Below, piece by piece: positions 45,076 to 53,597 of a stretch of DNA of 64,000 nucleotides (its first letter is position 1; each line of letters begins with the position of its first letter). The stretch is taken from assembly GCF_900103175.1 (NCBI RefSeq), contig NZ_FNLF01000002.1:3734136-3798135 (forward strand). The letters run 5' to 3'. The position numbers and the translations under genes are program-made. The notes under the pieces were generated by a model. That model saw nothing but the letters and a program-made list of their open reading frames with translations, did not search any database and was not told the DNA's origin. This DNA is from Tsukamurella pulmonis (lineage in GTDB: Bacteria; Actinomycetota; Actinomycetes; Mycobacteriales; Mycobacteriaceae).

Positions 45076-45765
45076 TCAGATCACGCCGGCGGCGCGGACG
45101 GCGCCGAGCAGGCCCGCGGGGCGCGCGTCGACGGGCAGCGGTTCGACCTGCGCGAACCCGCACCCGATCTCCTGTGAGGCACCGTCGGCCTCCGCGCTGT
45201 CGCCGACCATCAGCACGCGCTCCGGCGGCAGCCCGAGGGCGGCCGAGGCGACCCGGAAGACCTCGAGGTCGGGCTTGGCGTGGCCCACCTCGAAGGAGAG
45301 CACGAACTCGTCGACGAGGTCCTCGATGCCCGCGCGCGCGAAGGCCGGGCGGATGTCGTAGCCGATGTTGGAGAGCACGCCCACCTTCAGGCCGGCGTCG
45401 CGGGCGGCGCGCAGCACGACCTCGGTGTCGGGGTAGATCGTCCAGTTCAGCGGGTTGGAGAACTCGCCGTACAGACGCTCGCGCTCGCCCTCGTCGGCGA
45501 CGCCCGAGTGCTCCAGGATGTGCAGGTACGCGCCGCGGTGGTCGGCGGAGGAGAGGTCCCGCGCGTGCCAGGTGCGCAGCGCCTCGCCCTCCATCGGGAC
45601 GGGCGGGCCGACGGGCACCGTCATGCGGTGCAGCAGCTCGCGCTGCGCGGCGTCGTCGAGCGGTCGCCCGTCGTCGGCCACGAGCCCGGCGAACCACTGC
45701 GGGTCCGGCTCCAGGCGGAACAGGGTTCCCGAGAAGTCGAACAGCACACCCTCATAACCGGTCAT
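45076..45765 (-). CDS. HAD-superfamily phosphatase
   Basis: This is a 229-residue phosphatase. The motif I reads GVLFDFSGTLF (DxS instead of DxD: the general acid Asp is Ser), motif II is in VGVLSNIG, Lys in GHAKPDLEVF and motif IV in VLMVGDSAEAD. The Ser in motif I is seen in some HAD hydrolases with altered chemistry. The ATG is fixed by TAGCGT 6 bases away; the GTG 6 bases upstream overlaps it. A 10-bp-arm dyad covers the promoter and first codons, so expression is probably regulated tightly. Substrate unknown. Confidence 0.88.
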   Translation of the reverse strand: MTGYEGVLFDFSGTLFRLEPDPQWFAGLVADDGRPLDDAAQRELLHRMTVPVGPPVPMEGEALRTWHARDLSSADHRGAYLHILEHSGVADEGERERLYGEFSNPLNWTIYPDTEVVLRAARDAGLKVGVLSNIGYDIRPAFARAGIEDLVDEFVLSFEVGHAKPDLEVFRVASAALGLPPERVLMVGDSAEADGASQEIGCGFAQVEPLPVDARPAGLLGAVRAAGVI

Positions 45766-45786
45766 AGCCACACGCTACCGGTTATG
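45753..45786. promoter_or_regulatory. Dyad operator at the HAD gene start
   Basis: CATAACCGGT, 14 bases, ACCGGTTATG: perfect 10-bp arms. The left arm lies within codons 2-5 of the HAD gene and the right arm overlaps the -10 element by one base. Confidence 0.7.
45772..45777 (-). promoter_or_regulatory. -10 element for leaderless HAD gene
   Basis: TAGCGT on the minus strand, 6 bases before ATG. Confidence 0.55.
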
Positions 45787-45806
45787 AAAACGTTTCGAGA
45801 GCGGGC

Positions 45807-47141
45807 TCAGGAAATGAGACCGGCCAGCCGCTCCGCGGTCCCGCGGGCGACCTCCTCGGTGGGCGCCTCGACCATGACGCGCACCAGCGGCTCCGTGCCC
45901 GACGGGCGCAGCAGGATCCGGCCGGCCTCGCCGAGCGCGGCCTCCTCGGCGGCCAGCGCCGCCGCGAGATCGGACGAGGCCATGGCCGCCGCCTTGTCGA
46001 TCACCTTGACGTTCACGAGCACCTGCGGCAGCACGGTGAGCACCGAGGCCAGCTCGGCCAGCGACGAGCCCGTCTGCGCCATCCGCTCCATGAGCTTGAG
46101 CCCGGTGAGCACACCGTCGCCCGTGGTGCCGAGCGCCGGCAGCACGACGTGACCGGACTGCTCGCCGCCCAGGGCGTAGCCGCCGGTGCGCAGCTCCTCG
46201 AGCACGTACCGGTCCCCCACCGCGGCGGTGCGCAGGGTGATGCCCGCGGCCTTCATCGCCAGGTGCAGGCCCAGGTTGCTCATGACCGTGGCGACCAGGG
46301 TGTGATCGGTGAGCTCGCCCGCCTCGTCCATCGCGATGGCGAGGATCGCCATGATGGCGTCACCGTCGACGATGCGGCCGGCGGCGTCGACGGCCAGGCA
46401 GCGGTCGGCGTCACCGTCGTGCCCGAGGCCGAGGTCGGCGCCGTGCTCGAGCACCGCGGCCTGCAGGCTCTCGAGGTGCGTCGAGCCGCAGTCGCGGTTG
46501 ATGTTGAGGCCGTCGGGCGCGTCGTGGATCGCGACGACGGTGGCGCCGGCGTCGCGGTAGGCCTTGGCCGCCACCGTCGATGCGGCGCCGTTCGCCGCGT
46601 CCACCACCACGGTGAGGCCGGCGAGCGAGTGGTGCACCGCAGCCTCGAGGTGGGCGACGTACCGGTCGACGGCATCGAAGGCGCGCGTGACGCGGCCGAT
46701 CTTCGCACCCGTCGGGCGCGGCGGGGCCGGGTCGTCGAGGGCGAGCTCGATGGCGTTCTCCTGCGCGTCCTCGAGCTTGTGCCCGCCGCGGGCGAAGAAC
46801 TTGATGCCGTTGTCCGGCATGGGGTTGTGCGAGGCGGAGATCATCACGCCGAGCGCGGCGTCGTACTCCGCCGTCAGGTGCGCGACGGCCGGCGTGGGCA
46901 TGACGCCGACGAGCATCACGTCGACTCCCGCGCTGGTCAGGCCCGCCGATACCGCTGCGGAGAGCATCTCCGACGATGCCCTCGGGTCCCAGCCGACGAC
47001 GGCGAACGGACGGGAGTCACCGTCGAGGTCGTGCGCGCCGAGCACCGCCGCCGCGGCCGCGGACAGGCGCAGCGCCAGATCGGCGGTCAGATCCTTGTTG
47101 GCCAGGCCGCGCACACCGTCGGTCCCGAACAGTCGCCCCAT
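45807..47141 (-). CDS. glmM: Phosphoglucosamine mutase
   Basis: This enzyme converts glucosamine-6-phosphate to glucosamine-1-phosphate for UDP-GlcNAc and peptidoglycan. The 444 residues show the phospho-serine loop [16 protein letters not shown] (from about 101), the metal loop DGDADRCL, the sugar loop GGEQSGH and the C-terminal [14 protein letters not shown]. Full length. It lies downstream of rpsI with a strong terminator between, so it has its own promoter. GlmS, often nearby in relatives, is not in the window. Confidence 0.97.
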   Translation of the reverse strand: MGRLFGTDGVRGLANKDLTADLALRLSAAAAAVLGAHDLDGDSRPFAVVGWDPRASSEMLSAAVSAGLTSAGVDVMLVGVMPTPAVAHLTAEYDAALGVMISASHNPMPDNGIKFFARGGHKLEDAQENAIELALDDPAPPRPTGAKIGRVTRAFDAVDRYVAHLEAAVHHSLAGLTVVVDAANGAASTVAAKAYRDAGATVVAIHDAPDGLNINRDCGSTHLESLQAAVLEHGADLGLGHDGDADRCLAVDAAGRIVDGDAIMAILAIAMDEAGELTDHTLVATVMSNLGLHLAMKAAGITLRTAAVGDRYVLEELRTGGYALGGEQSGHVVLPALGTTGDGVLTGLKLMERMAQTGSSLAELASVLTVLPQVLVNVKVIDKAAAMASSDLAAALAAEEAALGEAGRILLRPSGTEPLVRVMVEAPTEEVARGTAERLAGLIS

Positions 47142-47185
47142 GGGTCATGTACCTCGCAGAGAAAGAGAAAGTGTCACCGAACGAG

Positions 47186-47227
47186 ACCAGGGCAGGCGCC
47201 CGCACGGATGCGGGTGCCTGCCCTGGT
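47186..47227 (-). terminator. Hairpin terminator after rpsI
   Basis: 19-bp stem (47186-47204 with 47209-47227) with one non-Watson-Crick pair and a 4-base loop, followed on the minus strand by the pyrimidine-rich run TTTCTCTTTCTCTG about 13 bases farther on. Confidence 0.85.
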
Positions 47228-47239
47228 GAAAGCCTGCAA

Positions 47240-47743
47240 TCAGCGCTTGCTGTACTGCGAAGCCTTACGGGCCTTCTTCAGGCCGTACTTCTTGCGCTCG
47301 ACGGCACGCGGGTCACGCGTGAGGAAGCCGGCGCGCTTGAGCGCGGGGCGATCCTCGGGCGAGACCTCGATCAGCGCGCGGGCGATGGCGAGGCGCAGGG
47401 CGCCGGCCTGGCCCGACGGGCCGCCACCGGTGAGGTTGGCGGCGATGTCGAAGGACTCGAGGCGCTCAACGGTGTTCAGCGGGTCCTTCACCAGCTGCTG
47501 GTGCAGCTTGTTGGGGAAGTAGTCCTCGATGGTGCGGCCGTTCAGCACGAAGTTGCCGGTGCCGGCGGTCAGGCGCACGCGCACGACGGCCTCCTTGCGG
47601 CGGCCGACGGTCTGGATGGGGCGCTCGACGACGACCGGGCCACGGGGGGCGCGGGTCTCGGCAGCGGCCTCAGGGGTCTCCGAGGTGTACTCGTTCGGAA
47701 CGACCTCGGCGTCGGACTCGTTGTTCTCGATCGTGTCGCTCAC
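47240..47743 (-). CDS. rpsI: 30S ribosomal protein S9
   Basis: This 167-residue small-subunit protein contacts the P-site tRNA with its basic C-terminal tail ([17 protein letters not shown]). The core [20 protein letters not shown] and [20 protein letters not shown] are standard. An acidic N-terminal extension of about 35 residues is longer than in E. coli but usual in actinobacteria. The GTG overlaps the rplM stop, so the two are coupled. Confidence 0.98.
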   Translation of the reverse strand: MSDTIENNESDAEVVPNEYTSETPEAAAETRAPRGPVVVERPIQTVGRRKEAVVRVRLTAGTGNFVLNGRTIEDYFPNKLHQQLVKDPLNTVERLESFDIAANLTGGGPSGQAGALRLAIARALIEVSPEDRPALKRAGFLTRDPRAVERKKYGLKKARKASQYSKR

Positions 47744-48189
47744 TGCTGCGCCACCTGCTTGATCTCGTAGGGAACCGGCTGCTGCGCGGTGTGGGGGTGG
47801 TTCGGGCCGGCGTAGACCTTCAGCTTGCCGCCGATGGCGCTGCCCAGCTTGTTCTTCGGGATCATGCCCAGAACAGCCTTCTGCACCACGCGCTCCGGGT
47901 TCTTGGAGCCGAGCACCTCACCGACCGAGCGCGAGCTCAGGCCACCCGGGAAACCCGAGTGACGGTAGTGCCGCTTGTCGGTGAGCTTGGCGCCCGAGAG
48001 GGCGACCTTCTCAGCGTTGATGATGATGACGTAGTCGCCGCTGTCCACGTTGGGGGCGTAGGTCGGCTTGTGCTTGCCGCGCAGCAGGTTGGCAGCTGCG
48101 ACGGCGAGGCGGCCGAGCACCACGTCAGATGCGTCGATGACGTGCCACTGGTGGGTCACGTCACCCGCCTTCGGGGTGTAAGTAGGCAC
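47740..48189 (-). CDS. rplM: 50S ribosomal protein L13
   Basis: This 149-residue early-assembly large-subunit protein begins [20 protein letters not shown], contains LVGRLA-type [23 protein letters not shown] and the [21 protein letters not shown] segment. GTG has GAGG at 7 bases. It is first in rplM-rpsI. The 289 bp upstream, shared with the divergent DoxX-like gene, must contain its promoter; nothing specific is readable there apart from the DoxX-side -10. Confidence 0.98.
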   Translation of the reverse strand: MPTYTPKAGDVTHQWHVIDASDVVLGRLAVAAANLLRGKHKPTYAPNVDSGDYVIIINAEKVALSGAKLTDKRHYRHSGFPGGLSSRSVGEVLGSKNPERVVQKAVLGMIPKNKLGSAIGGKLKVYAGPNHPHTAQQPVPYEIKQVAQQ

Positions 48190-48465
48190 AGGAGATCCTC
48201 TGCTCGATGGTTCGGTGCCGGTCCCATGCGTGGCGAGAGCACCCCCGGCGACCAACGGAGACCCGGGACTCGACTCCGCACCGCCCCCGAAGGGCAGCAC
48301 GACGCCACACACCAGCGGACCAGAGTACGCGGGTGCCCACCCGCAGGTCAAAACGTCGCCGACGGTGCGCGCGGGCAAACCCCGGCACGGGGTCAGGGAC
48401 CGAGGGTGCCGGAATCAGGGTCTACTCCCGGGTCTTGCCCGATGTGTTGTGGTCTTTCGACGAAA

Positions 48466-48471
48466 TAGCGT
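48466..48471 (+). promoter_or_regulatory. -10 element for the first DoxX-like gene
   Basis: TAGCGT, 7 bases before the ATG; no ribosome site. Confidence 0.5.
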
Positions 48472-48478
48472 CCCCAGT

Positions 48479-49816
48479 ATGACTTTTTCGACCGTGGCGG
48501 CGCCACCAGCGCCCGAGCCCGAGACCACGACCCCACGCTGGAGCACCGCCCAGCTGATCGCGTTCCGACTGCTCTTCACCGCGGGCGGCGGACTACTGAT
48601 CCTGTCGGTCTTCGGCAGCCTGCAGTTCGCTCCCGTGATGTCGGTCGTCCAAGGCCCGTTCGCGCGGGTCGGCGCGCTCGCGACCGGCACCGACGTACAA
48701 CTCCCCGAGCTGAACAGCTCCGGCGATTCTTTGGGAATCTGGCAGTACCACATCGGTTGGGCGGTGATCGCGGTCCTGATCACCGCGGTATGGACGATGC
48801 TCGATCGCGGCCGGTCCGACTACCGCAGCCTCGGCGGGTTGCTCTGGCAGGTGGGCCGGATCGCGCTCGCCAGCGGCATGATCTTCTACGGCATGGCCAA
48901 GGCCATTCCCACGCAGATGGCCTTCATGGAGCTGCCCACGTACGCACTGCAGCCCGCCGGCGACATCAACCGCATGAACATGCTGTGGGGGTTCATGGGC
49001 GCTTCGGACGGCTACTCCATCGTGACCGGCCTCGTCGAACTGCTCTCGGGCGTCCTACTGCTCTCCCGCCGCACCTGGATCCTGGGCGCCCTCGGTTCGA
49101 TCGTCTCCATGGTGCAGGTGCTCCTGATGGACACCTTCTACAACGTGCCCGTGAAGTTCCTCTGTTTCGAGTTCCTGCTCATCGCGGTCGTATTGCTCGC
49201 GCCGCAATGGCTCAATCTGATCCGCGCCGCCCTCGGGCGGGCGACCGGACCGATGCCCGCCGTATGGTCCGCTGCCGGGGCCGACCGAACCTGGCTGCGC
49301 CGCACCGGGAAGACCCTCTCCGCACTCGCCGTCGTCGCCATCACCGGGGTCAGCCTGGCCGCCGGGATCATGATGAAGGCCGCGCTCGCGGAGACTGCGA
49401 GCGACCTGGACGGCACCTGGCACGCGACGTCCTTCCGCGTGGACGGCCGAGAGGCGACGCTCGCCGACGATCCCGCGTGGATCAACGTGGCCATCACCCA
49501 CCGCGGGCGTGGACTATGGAAGGCCGCAGGAGACAGCTACACCTCGCTCGTCACGCAGGACTCCGCGGCGCGGGTCACCCCCTGGCTCCTCGCCGTCGAC
49601 GACACCACGCTCACGGTCAAACCCCGCAAGGCCGGAGCCGAGACCGTCCTGCAGTACACGCAGCCCCGGGCCGATCGGCTCACCCTCTCCGGTCGCGTGG
49701 ACGGGCGCGAGATCGCCGCGGAGTACGAGCGGCGCCCGATGGCGCGGCAGTCCGAACGAATCCTGTTCACCCACCCGGTACCGGACCAGGATGTACCGGT
49801 GTTCAACTTCCCCTGA
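48479..49816 (+). CDS. DoxX-like membrane protein with extracytoplasmic tail, copy 1
   Basis: This is a 445-residue protein. After a short Pro/Thr-rich N-terminus come hydrophobic helices at about 25-45, 95-112, 130-150, 175-200 and 205-235. Between helices is the conserved YGMAKAIPTQMAF-LPTY pattern with WGFMGASDGYSIVTGLVELL, a DoxX-like fold. One further helix (about 275-300) is followed by about 145 residues of beta-strand-rich sequence starting DGTWHATSFRVDGRE and probably facing outside. It is about as long as its tandem paralogue and shares the whole layout. Function unknown; DoxX relatives are linked to thiol and oxidative stress. Confidence 0.8.
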   Translation: MTFSTVAAPPAPEPETTTPRWSTAQLIAFRLLFTAGGGLLILSVFGSLQFAPVMSVVQGPFARVGALATGTDVQLPELNSSGDSLGIWQYHIGWAVIAVLITAVWTMLDRGRSDYRSLGGLLWQVGRIALASGMIFYGMAKAIPTQMAFMELPTYALQPAGDINRMNMLWGFMGASDGYSIVTGLVELLSGVLLLSRRTWILGALGSIVSMVQVLLMDTFYNVPVKFLCFEFLLIAVVLLAPQWLNLIRAALGRATGPMPAVWSAAGADRTWLRRTGKTLSALAVVAITGVSLAAGIMMKAALAETASDLDGTWHATSFRVDGREATLADDPAWINVAITHRGRGLWKAAGDSYTSLVTQDSAARVTPWLLAVDDTTLTVKPRKAGAETVLQYTQPRADRLTLSGRVDGREIAAEYERRPMARQSERILFTHPVPDQDVPVFNFP

Positions 49817-49843
49817 CCCGCCCGGATATCGCTAGGAGGGATC

Positions 49844-51286
49844 GTGAGTCACACTTACGATGACGACATGAGCGAGCCCCAGCGCCCCACGGAATCGATC
49901 GGACCGGCCGCCTCGGCGCCCCTGTCGGTGTCGCCGCCGTTCGCGGCGGCACCGCCCGGCCCACCCGCCCCTCCCGTGCCGGAGCCCCGGTGGTCGAGCG
50001 CGCAGAAGCTGGCCTTCCGGCTGCTGTTCGTCATCGGCGGCGGGTTCCTGGTCCTCTCGATCTACGGCAACCTCGGACTGAGCATCCTGTGGTACTTCTC
50101 CGGGATCTTCTGGACCCTCGCGCAGATCGGGAGCTATCTGACGCGAGGCCAGGGCGTCGACGTGTTCCTCTCCAACAACGGTGATCCGCTGTGGGTCTGG
50201 TGCTGGCACCTGGGTTGGATCGTCGTGAGTCTCGTGATCGTCGCGATCTGGACGTTCCTCGACGGGGCTCGCCCGAACCACCGTTCGCTCCTGGGACTGC
50301 TCGGCGTGTTCGCCCGGGTCGGGCTGGCACTCACCATGATCAAGTACGGGCTGATCAAGGTTCTGCCCACCCAGATGGGTTTCATGATCCTGCCGACCTA
50401 CCAGATGCAACTCACGGGCGACACCAGCCTGTTCAACACGTTGTGGGGCTTCATGGGAGCCTCGACCTGGTACTCGGTGGCGACAGGACTGGTGGAGGTC
50501 GCCGCCGGGGTCCTGTTGCTGTGGAAGCGGACCTCACTCCTCGGCGCACTGCTGGCCGTCGTCGCCGCGGCGCAGATCTTCCTCCTCAACTTCTTCTACG
50601 ACGTGCCGGTCAAGATCGTCGCCACCGAGCAACTCCTCATCGCCCTCGCGTTGACGGCGCGCTACTGGCCGAACCTGCTCGACGTCGGCCTCAATCGCCC
50701 GGTCCGCGGACCGGTGTCCGATCTACCGGTCGCCGGTGCCCGCCGATCCGGTCTCCGCATCACCGGCGTGACGGTCAAGTACGTCTTCGCCGCGTACCTG
50801 GTGATGGCCGGAGTGGGGAACGGGATCCTCGGGGTCTACATCATCCACACGCCCCGGACGCCGCTCGACGGCGAATGGCGAGCGACCTCGTTCACCATCG
50901 ACGGTGCACCGGCCGGGCTGACGCAGCGCGATCCCGCACCGTGGAGCACTCTCGCGATCACGATGCGCGGCTCCGACTCGCCCGCCATCAAGCCGGTCGC
51001 GGAGTCGTACGACAGCGTCGTCACGCAGGAACCGTCCGGCTACATCACCTCCTGGCTACTGGAGGCCAAGGGCGACGTGCTCGAGCTCCGCAAGCGGAAG
51101 GGAGATGCACCACTACTGCTCACGACGCGAGTCGACGGCGATACCTTGCACCTTTCCGCGACGGTGAACGGCAAGCGCATCGAGGGCGACTACGCACGGC
51201 GGTTCATGGAACGCGACCGCTCGCACTTCCGACTCATCCAACCCGACGGGGCCACCGACCCCCTTCCGGGCCAAGGAGGTTCATGA
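49844..51286 (+). CDS. DoxX-like membrane protein with extracytoplasmic tail, copy 2
   Basis: This 480-residue paralogue of the preceding gene has a longer Pro/Ala-rich N-terminus, RWSSAQKLAFRLLF at helix 1, YGLIKVLPTQMGF-LPTY, WGFMGASTWYSVATGLVEV, FFYDVPVK, and the tail starting DGEWRATSFTIDGAP. GTG has AGGAGG 4 bases away, but an ATG 24 bases downstream (49868) is preceded by TACGAT at 6 bases, so both a longer SD-led form and a shorter leaderless form are possible. The stop is 1 bp before the F420-type oxidoreductase start, so these are coupled. Confidence 0.8.
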   Translation: MSHTYDDDMSEPQRPTESIGPAASAPLSVSPPFAAAPPGPPAPPVPEPRWSSAQKLAFRLLFVIGGGFLVLSIYGNLGLSILWYFSGIFWTLAQIGSYLTRGQGVDVFLSNNGDPLWVWCWHLGWIVVSLVIVAIWTFLDGARPNHRSLLGLLGVFARVGLALTMIKYGLIKVLPTQMGFMILPTYQMQLTGDTSLFNTLWGFMGASTWYSVATGLVEVAAGVLLLWKRTSLLGALLAVVAAAQIFLLNFFYDVPVKIVATEQLLIALALTARYWPNLLDVGLNRPVRGPVSDLPVAGARRSGLRITGVTVKYVFAAYLVMAGVGNGILGVYIIHTPRTPLDGEWRATSFTIDGAPAGLTQRDPAPWSTLAITMRGSDSPAIKPVAESYDSVVTQEPSGYITSWLLEAKGDVLELRKRKGDAPLLLTTRVDGDTLHLSATVNGKRIEGDYARRFMERDRSHFRLIQPDGATDPLPGQGGS

Positions 51287-51287
51287 G

Positions 51288-52088
51288 ATGACCAGACCAT
51301 TCCGCTTCGCGGTGACGGCGCTACCGGTGCCGCAGCTCGGCGACTGGGCGGATTACGCCCGCTCCGTCGAGGCCGACGGCTTCGACGTGCTCGCGCTCCC
51401 CGAGAACTACCCGCTGCCCGATGGTTTCACCTCCGCGGCGGTCGCGCTGGGCGCGACGTCGACGCTGGAGGTCGCCAACTACGTCGTCGCCTCTCCCCTG
51501 CACGACCCGAAGCACGCTGCCTGGCAGGCGCATTCGCTGGGGACGATCAGCGGCGGCCGCTTCCGGTTCGGCATCGGCACGGGCAGACCCGACGTGGCCG
51601 GCGACGCCGCCGCGCTCGGCGTTCCGTTCGGCACCGGACCGGAGCGCCTCGCCCGGGTCGTGGAGACCCTCGATGCGCTCGCCGCGCTCGACGGTGCGGG
51701 GCACACCCCGGTGCTCATGGCCGCCGGCGGCCCCAGAGCACTCGCCGTGGGTCGCGAGCGGGCCGACACCGTCGCGATCGCGGCACCGGCGACGACGACG
51801 GCCGAGCAGCTCGCCGCGCTCACGGCGCCCCTGCGGGACCGGGTGGAGCTGGCGACCTCGATCTTCGCCGTCAACGGCATGGCACCCGATTACGTGAGCG
51901 CGTTCATCGGGACTGACCTCGACGCGCTGCGCGCCGTGGACTCCCCCGCGCTCGTGGACGGCTCGGTGGAGCAGATCTGCGAGACCCTGATCCGCCGCCG
52001 CGAGGAGTACGGCTTCTCGCTCATCGCGCTCGGCGGGCACACCGTGGAGGCGATGCGCCCGGTGGTCTCGCGCCTGGCCGGGACGTGA
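51288..52088 (+). CDS. LLM-class F420-dependent oxidoreductase
   Basis: This is a 266-residue TIM-barrel enzyme of the luciferase-like superfamily. RFAVTALPVPQLGDWADYARSVEADGFDVLALPENY, TISGGRFRFGIGTG and AAGGPRALAVGRERADTVAIA are typical; F420 is the probable cofactor, but FMN cannot be excluded. It is shorter than the usual 280-340 residues, but no domain appears broken. GGAGG at the end of copy 2 of the DoxX-like gene serves as its ribosome site, so the three genes form one operon. Substrate unknown. Confidence 0.87.
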   Translation: MTRPFRFAVTALPVPQLGDWADYARSVEADGFDVLALPENYPLPDGFTSAAVALGATSTLEVANYVVASPLHDPKHAAWQAHSLGTISGGRFRFGIGTGRPDVAGDAAALGVPFGTGPERLARVVETLDALAALDGAGHTPVLMAAGGPRALAVGRERADTVAIAAPATTTAEQLAALTAPLRDRVELATSIFAVNGMAPDYVSAFIGTDLDALRAVDSPALVDGSVEQICETLIRRREEYGFSLIALGGHTVEAMRPVVSRLAGT

Positions 52089-52135
52089 TCCGCCGACGGT
52101 GCCCGTCCCCCACGGTGCGCGCGCATGATGGAGGC

Positions 52136-52462
52136 ATGCGCCCAGAGTTGAGGTCCGTGCCCGGTGCCGCCCCGCGGGGAGTGGTGTTCGGCGAACCGCA
52201 CGTCACGCCCGATGGCACGACGGTGATCACCGTCTCGCGCGTGCGGCGCCGGCGCAACGGCGCCGACAGGGTCTCCGCGATCGGCGTCTACACCGTGCGG
52301 GACGGGCGATCCGTGTGGTCGCCGGCCGTCGACGCGGACCGCATCGCACTGGTCGGCGTGGCGACGGGCCTCATCGCCGCCACGCTGGCCTCGCTCGCCG
52401 TGTTGCGGCAGCCGCCGTGGCCGGCGCTCACCGGCACGATCACAGCGATTCGGGGCCGCTAG
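52136..52462 (+). CDS. GerW/YtfJ-family protein
   Basis: This is a 108-residue protein. VFGEPHVTPDGTTVITVSRVRRRRNG and SAIGVYTVRDGRSVWSPAVDADRI follow the GerW pattern of a short beta domain; the C-terminal VALVGVATGLIAATLASLAVL may be a membrane helix. Despite the spore-linked name the family is widespread in non-sporulating actinobacteria, and its role is unknown. GGAGGC lies just before the ATG; a CATGAT hexamer 6 bases away offers a leaderless alternative. Confidence 0.72.
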   Translation: MRPELRSVPGAAPRGVVFGEPHVTPDGTTVITVSRVRRRRNGADRVSAIGVYTVRDGRSVWSPAVDADRIALVGVATGLIAATLASLAVLRQPPWPALTGTITAIRGR

Positions 52463-52500
52463 CCGTACTGGCCGAGGACCGCGCGAGCGGAACGCGCGGA

Positions 52501-53523
52501 TCAGCCGGCGAGGATGGCCTCGATCTCGTGGTCCTCGACGTCGCTGATGGTGGCGGGCGAGAACTGCGGATCGCGGGTCTTGTCGACCAGCACGGCGCGG
52601 ATGCCCTCGACGAAGTCGGGGCGGCGCACCAGGCGCGCACCGACGACGGCCTCGTCGGCCAGGCACTGGGCAAGCGTGCGGCCGCGCGACTGCTGGATCA
52701 GGTCGAAGGTGACGAACACCGAGGTGGGGCAGGCCGTGGTGAGCTGCTCGCGCGCGGTGTCGGCCCAGGTACCGGAGGTGGCGGCGAGCCCCGCGAGGAT
52801 CTCGGTGACGGAGTCGCGGCCGAAGACCTCGGCGACCTCGTCGAGCGGGAGCGGCGCGGCGGGGAAGGTGTCGCCGAAGCGGGCGAGGACGGCGTCGAGA
52901 TCCTCGCCGGCCAGGAGTCCCTCCTTGACGTTCGGCATCGCCGACGACGGGACGAAGTGCGTGGCCAGCCCGACAGCGAGGGCGTCACCGGCGCCCATGC
53001 GGGCCGCGGTCATGCCCATCAGCTCGCCGACGCCCTTGGGCAGGCGGCCGAGGAGGTACGTGGCGCCCACGTCGGGCAGGAAGCCGATCGCGACCTCGGG
53101 CATGGCGATCATCGCCTTCTCGGAGACGACCCGGTGCGAGCCGTGGATCGAGACGCCCACGCCGCCACCCATGTTCACGCCGTCGATGAGCGCGATCACG
53201 GGCTTGGGGAAGTCCGCGAGGCGCTGGTTCATCGCGTACTCGTCGCGGAAGAAGTGCGTGAAGTCCTCCCCCGCCACCACCTGGTCGCGGATGGCGCGGA
53301 TGTCGCCGCCGGCGCAGAACGCCTTGGGCGAGGCGGAGGTGATGAGGACGCGGGTCACCGCGTCGTCGTTCTCCCACGCGCGCAGCGCGGCGTCGATCGC
53401 GTGCACCATGTCCATGGTGAGCGCGTTGAGCGCCTTGGGACGGTTCAGCTCGATGTGGCCGGTGCCCCCGGCCACGGTGGTGACGATCTCGCCACCGGGG
53501 TTCTGCGCCGCGCTGTCGGTCAC
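52501..53523 (-). CDS. 3-hydroxyisobutyryl-CoA hydrolase / enoyl-CoA hydratase family
   Basis: This is a 340-residue crotonase-fold enzyme of valine degradation. Oxyanion-hole segments: ASPKAFCAGGDIRAI and DGVNMGGGVGVSIHG; the hydrolase-type Glu is in MPEVAIGFLPDVGATYLLGRL. The length of about 340 residues and the C-terminal extension separate it from 260-residue enoyl-CoA hydratases. It resembles the mycobacterial gene called echA9. GTG has GGAGGA at about 6 bases; the frame upstream is short and lacks a better start. Divergent from the ABC-F gene. Confidence 0.9.
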   Translation of the reverse strand: MTDSAAQNPGGEIVTTVAGGTGHIELNRPKALNALTMDMVHAIDAALRAWENDDAVTRVLITSASPKAFCAGGDIRAIRDQVVAGEDFTHFFRDEYAMNQRLADFPKPVIALIDGVNMGGGVGVSIHGSHRVVSEKAMIAMPEVAIGFLPDVGATYLLGRLPKGVGELMGMTAARMGAGDALAVGLATHFVPSSAMPNVKEGLLAGEDLDAVLARFGDTFPAAPLPLDEVAEVFGRDSVTEILAGLAATSGTWADTAREQLTTACPTSVFVTFDLIQQSRGRTLAQCLADEAVVGARLVRRPDFVEGIRAVLVDKTRDPQFSPATISDVEDHEIEAILAG

Positions 53524-53597
53524 TGCCACTCCTCCACCGTTTACTCGGATATCCAACTAAATCAGTATGCCAGGTACCCGCGTAACCTGGACCCGCG

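Noticed and set aside
42539-45361. A 940-codon open frame on the plus strand across the T7S-like operon
   Set aside because: Shadow frame with Arg/Ala runs; the minus-strand genes have ribosome sites, coupling and coherent protein features.
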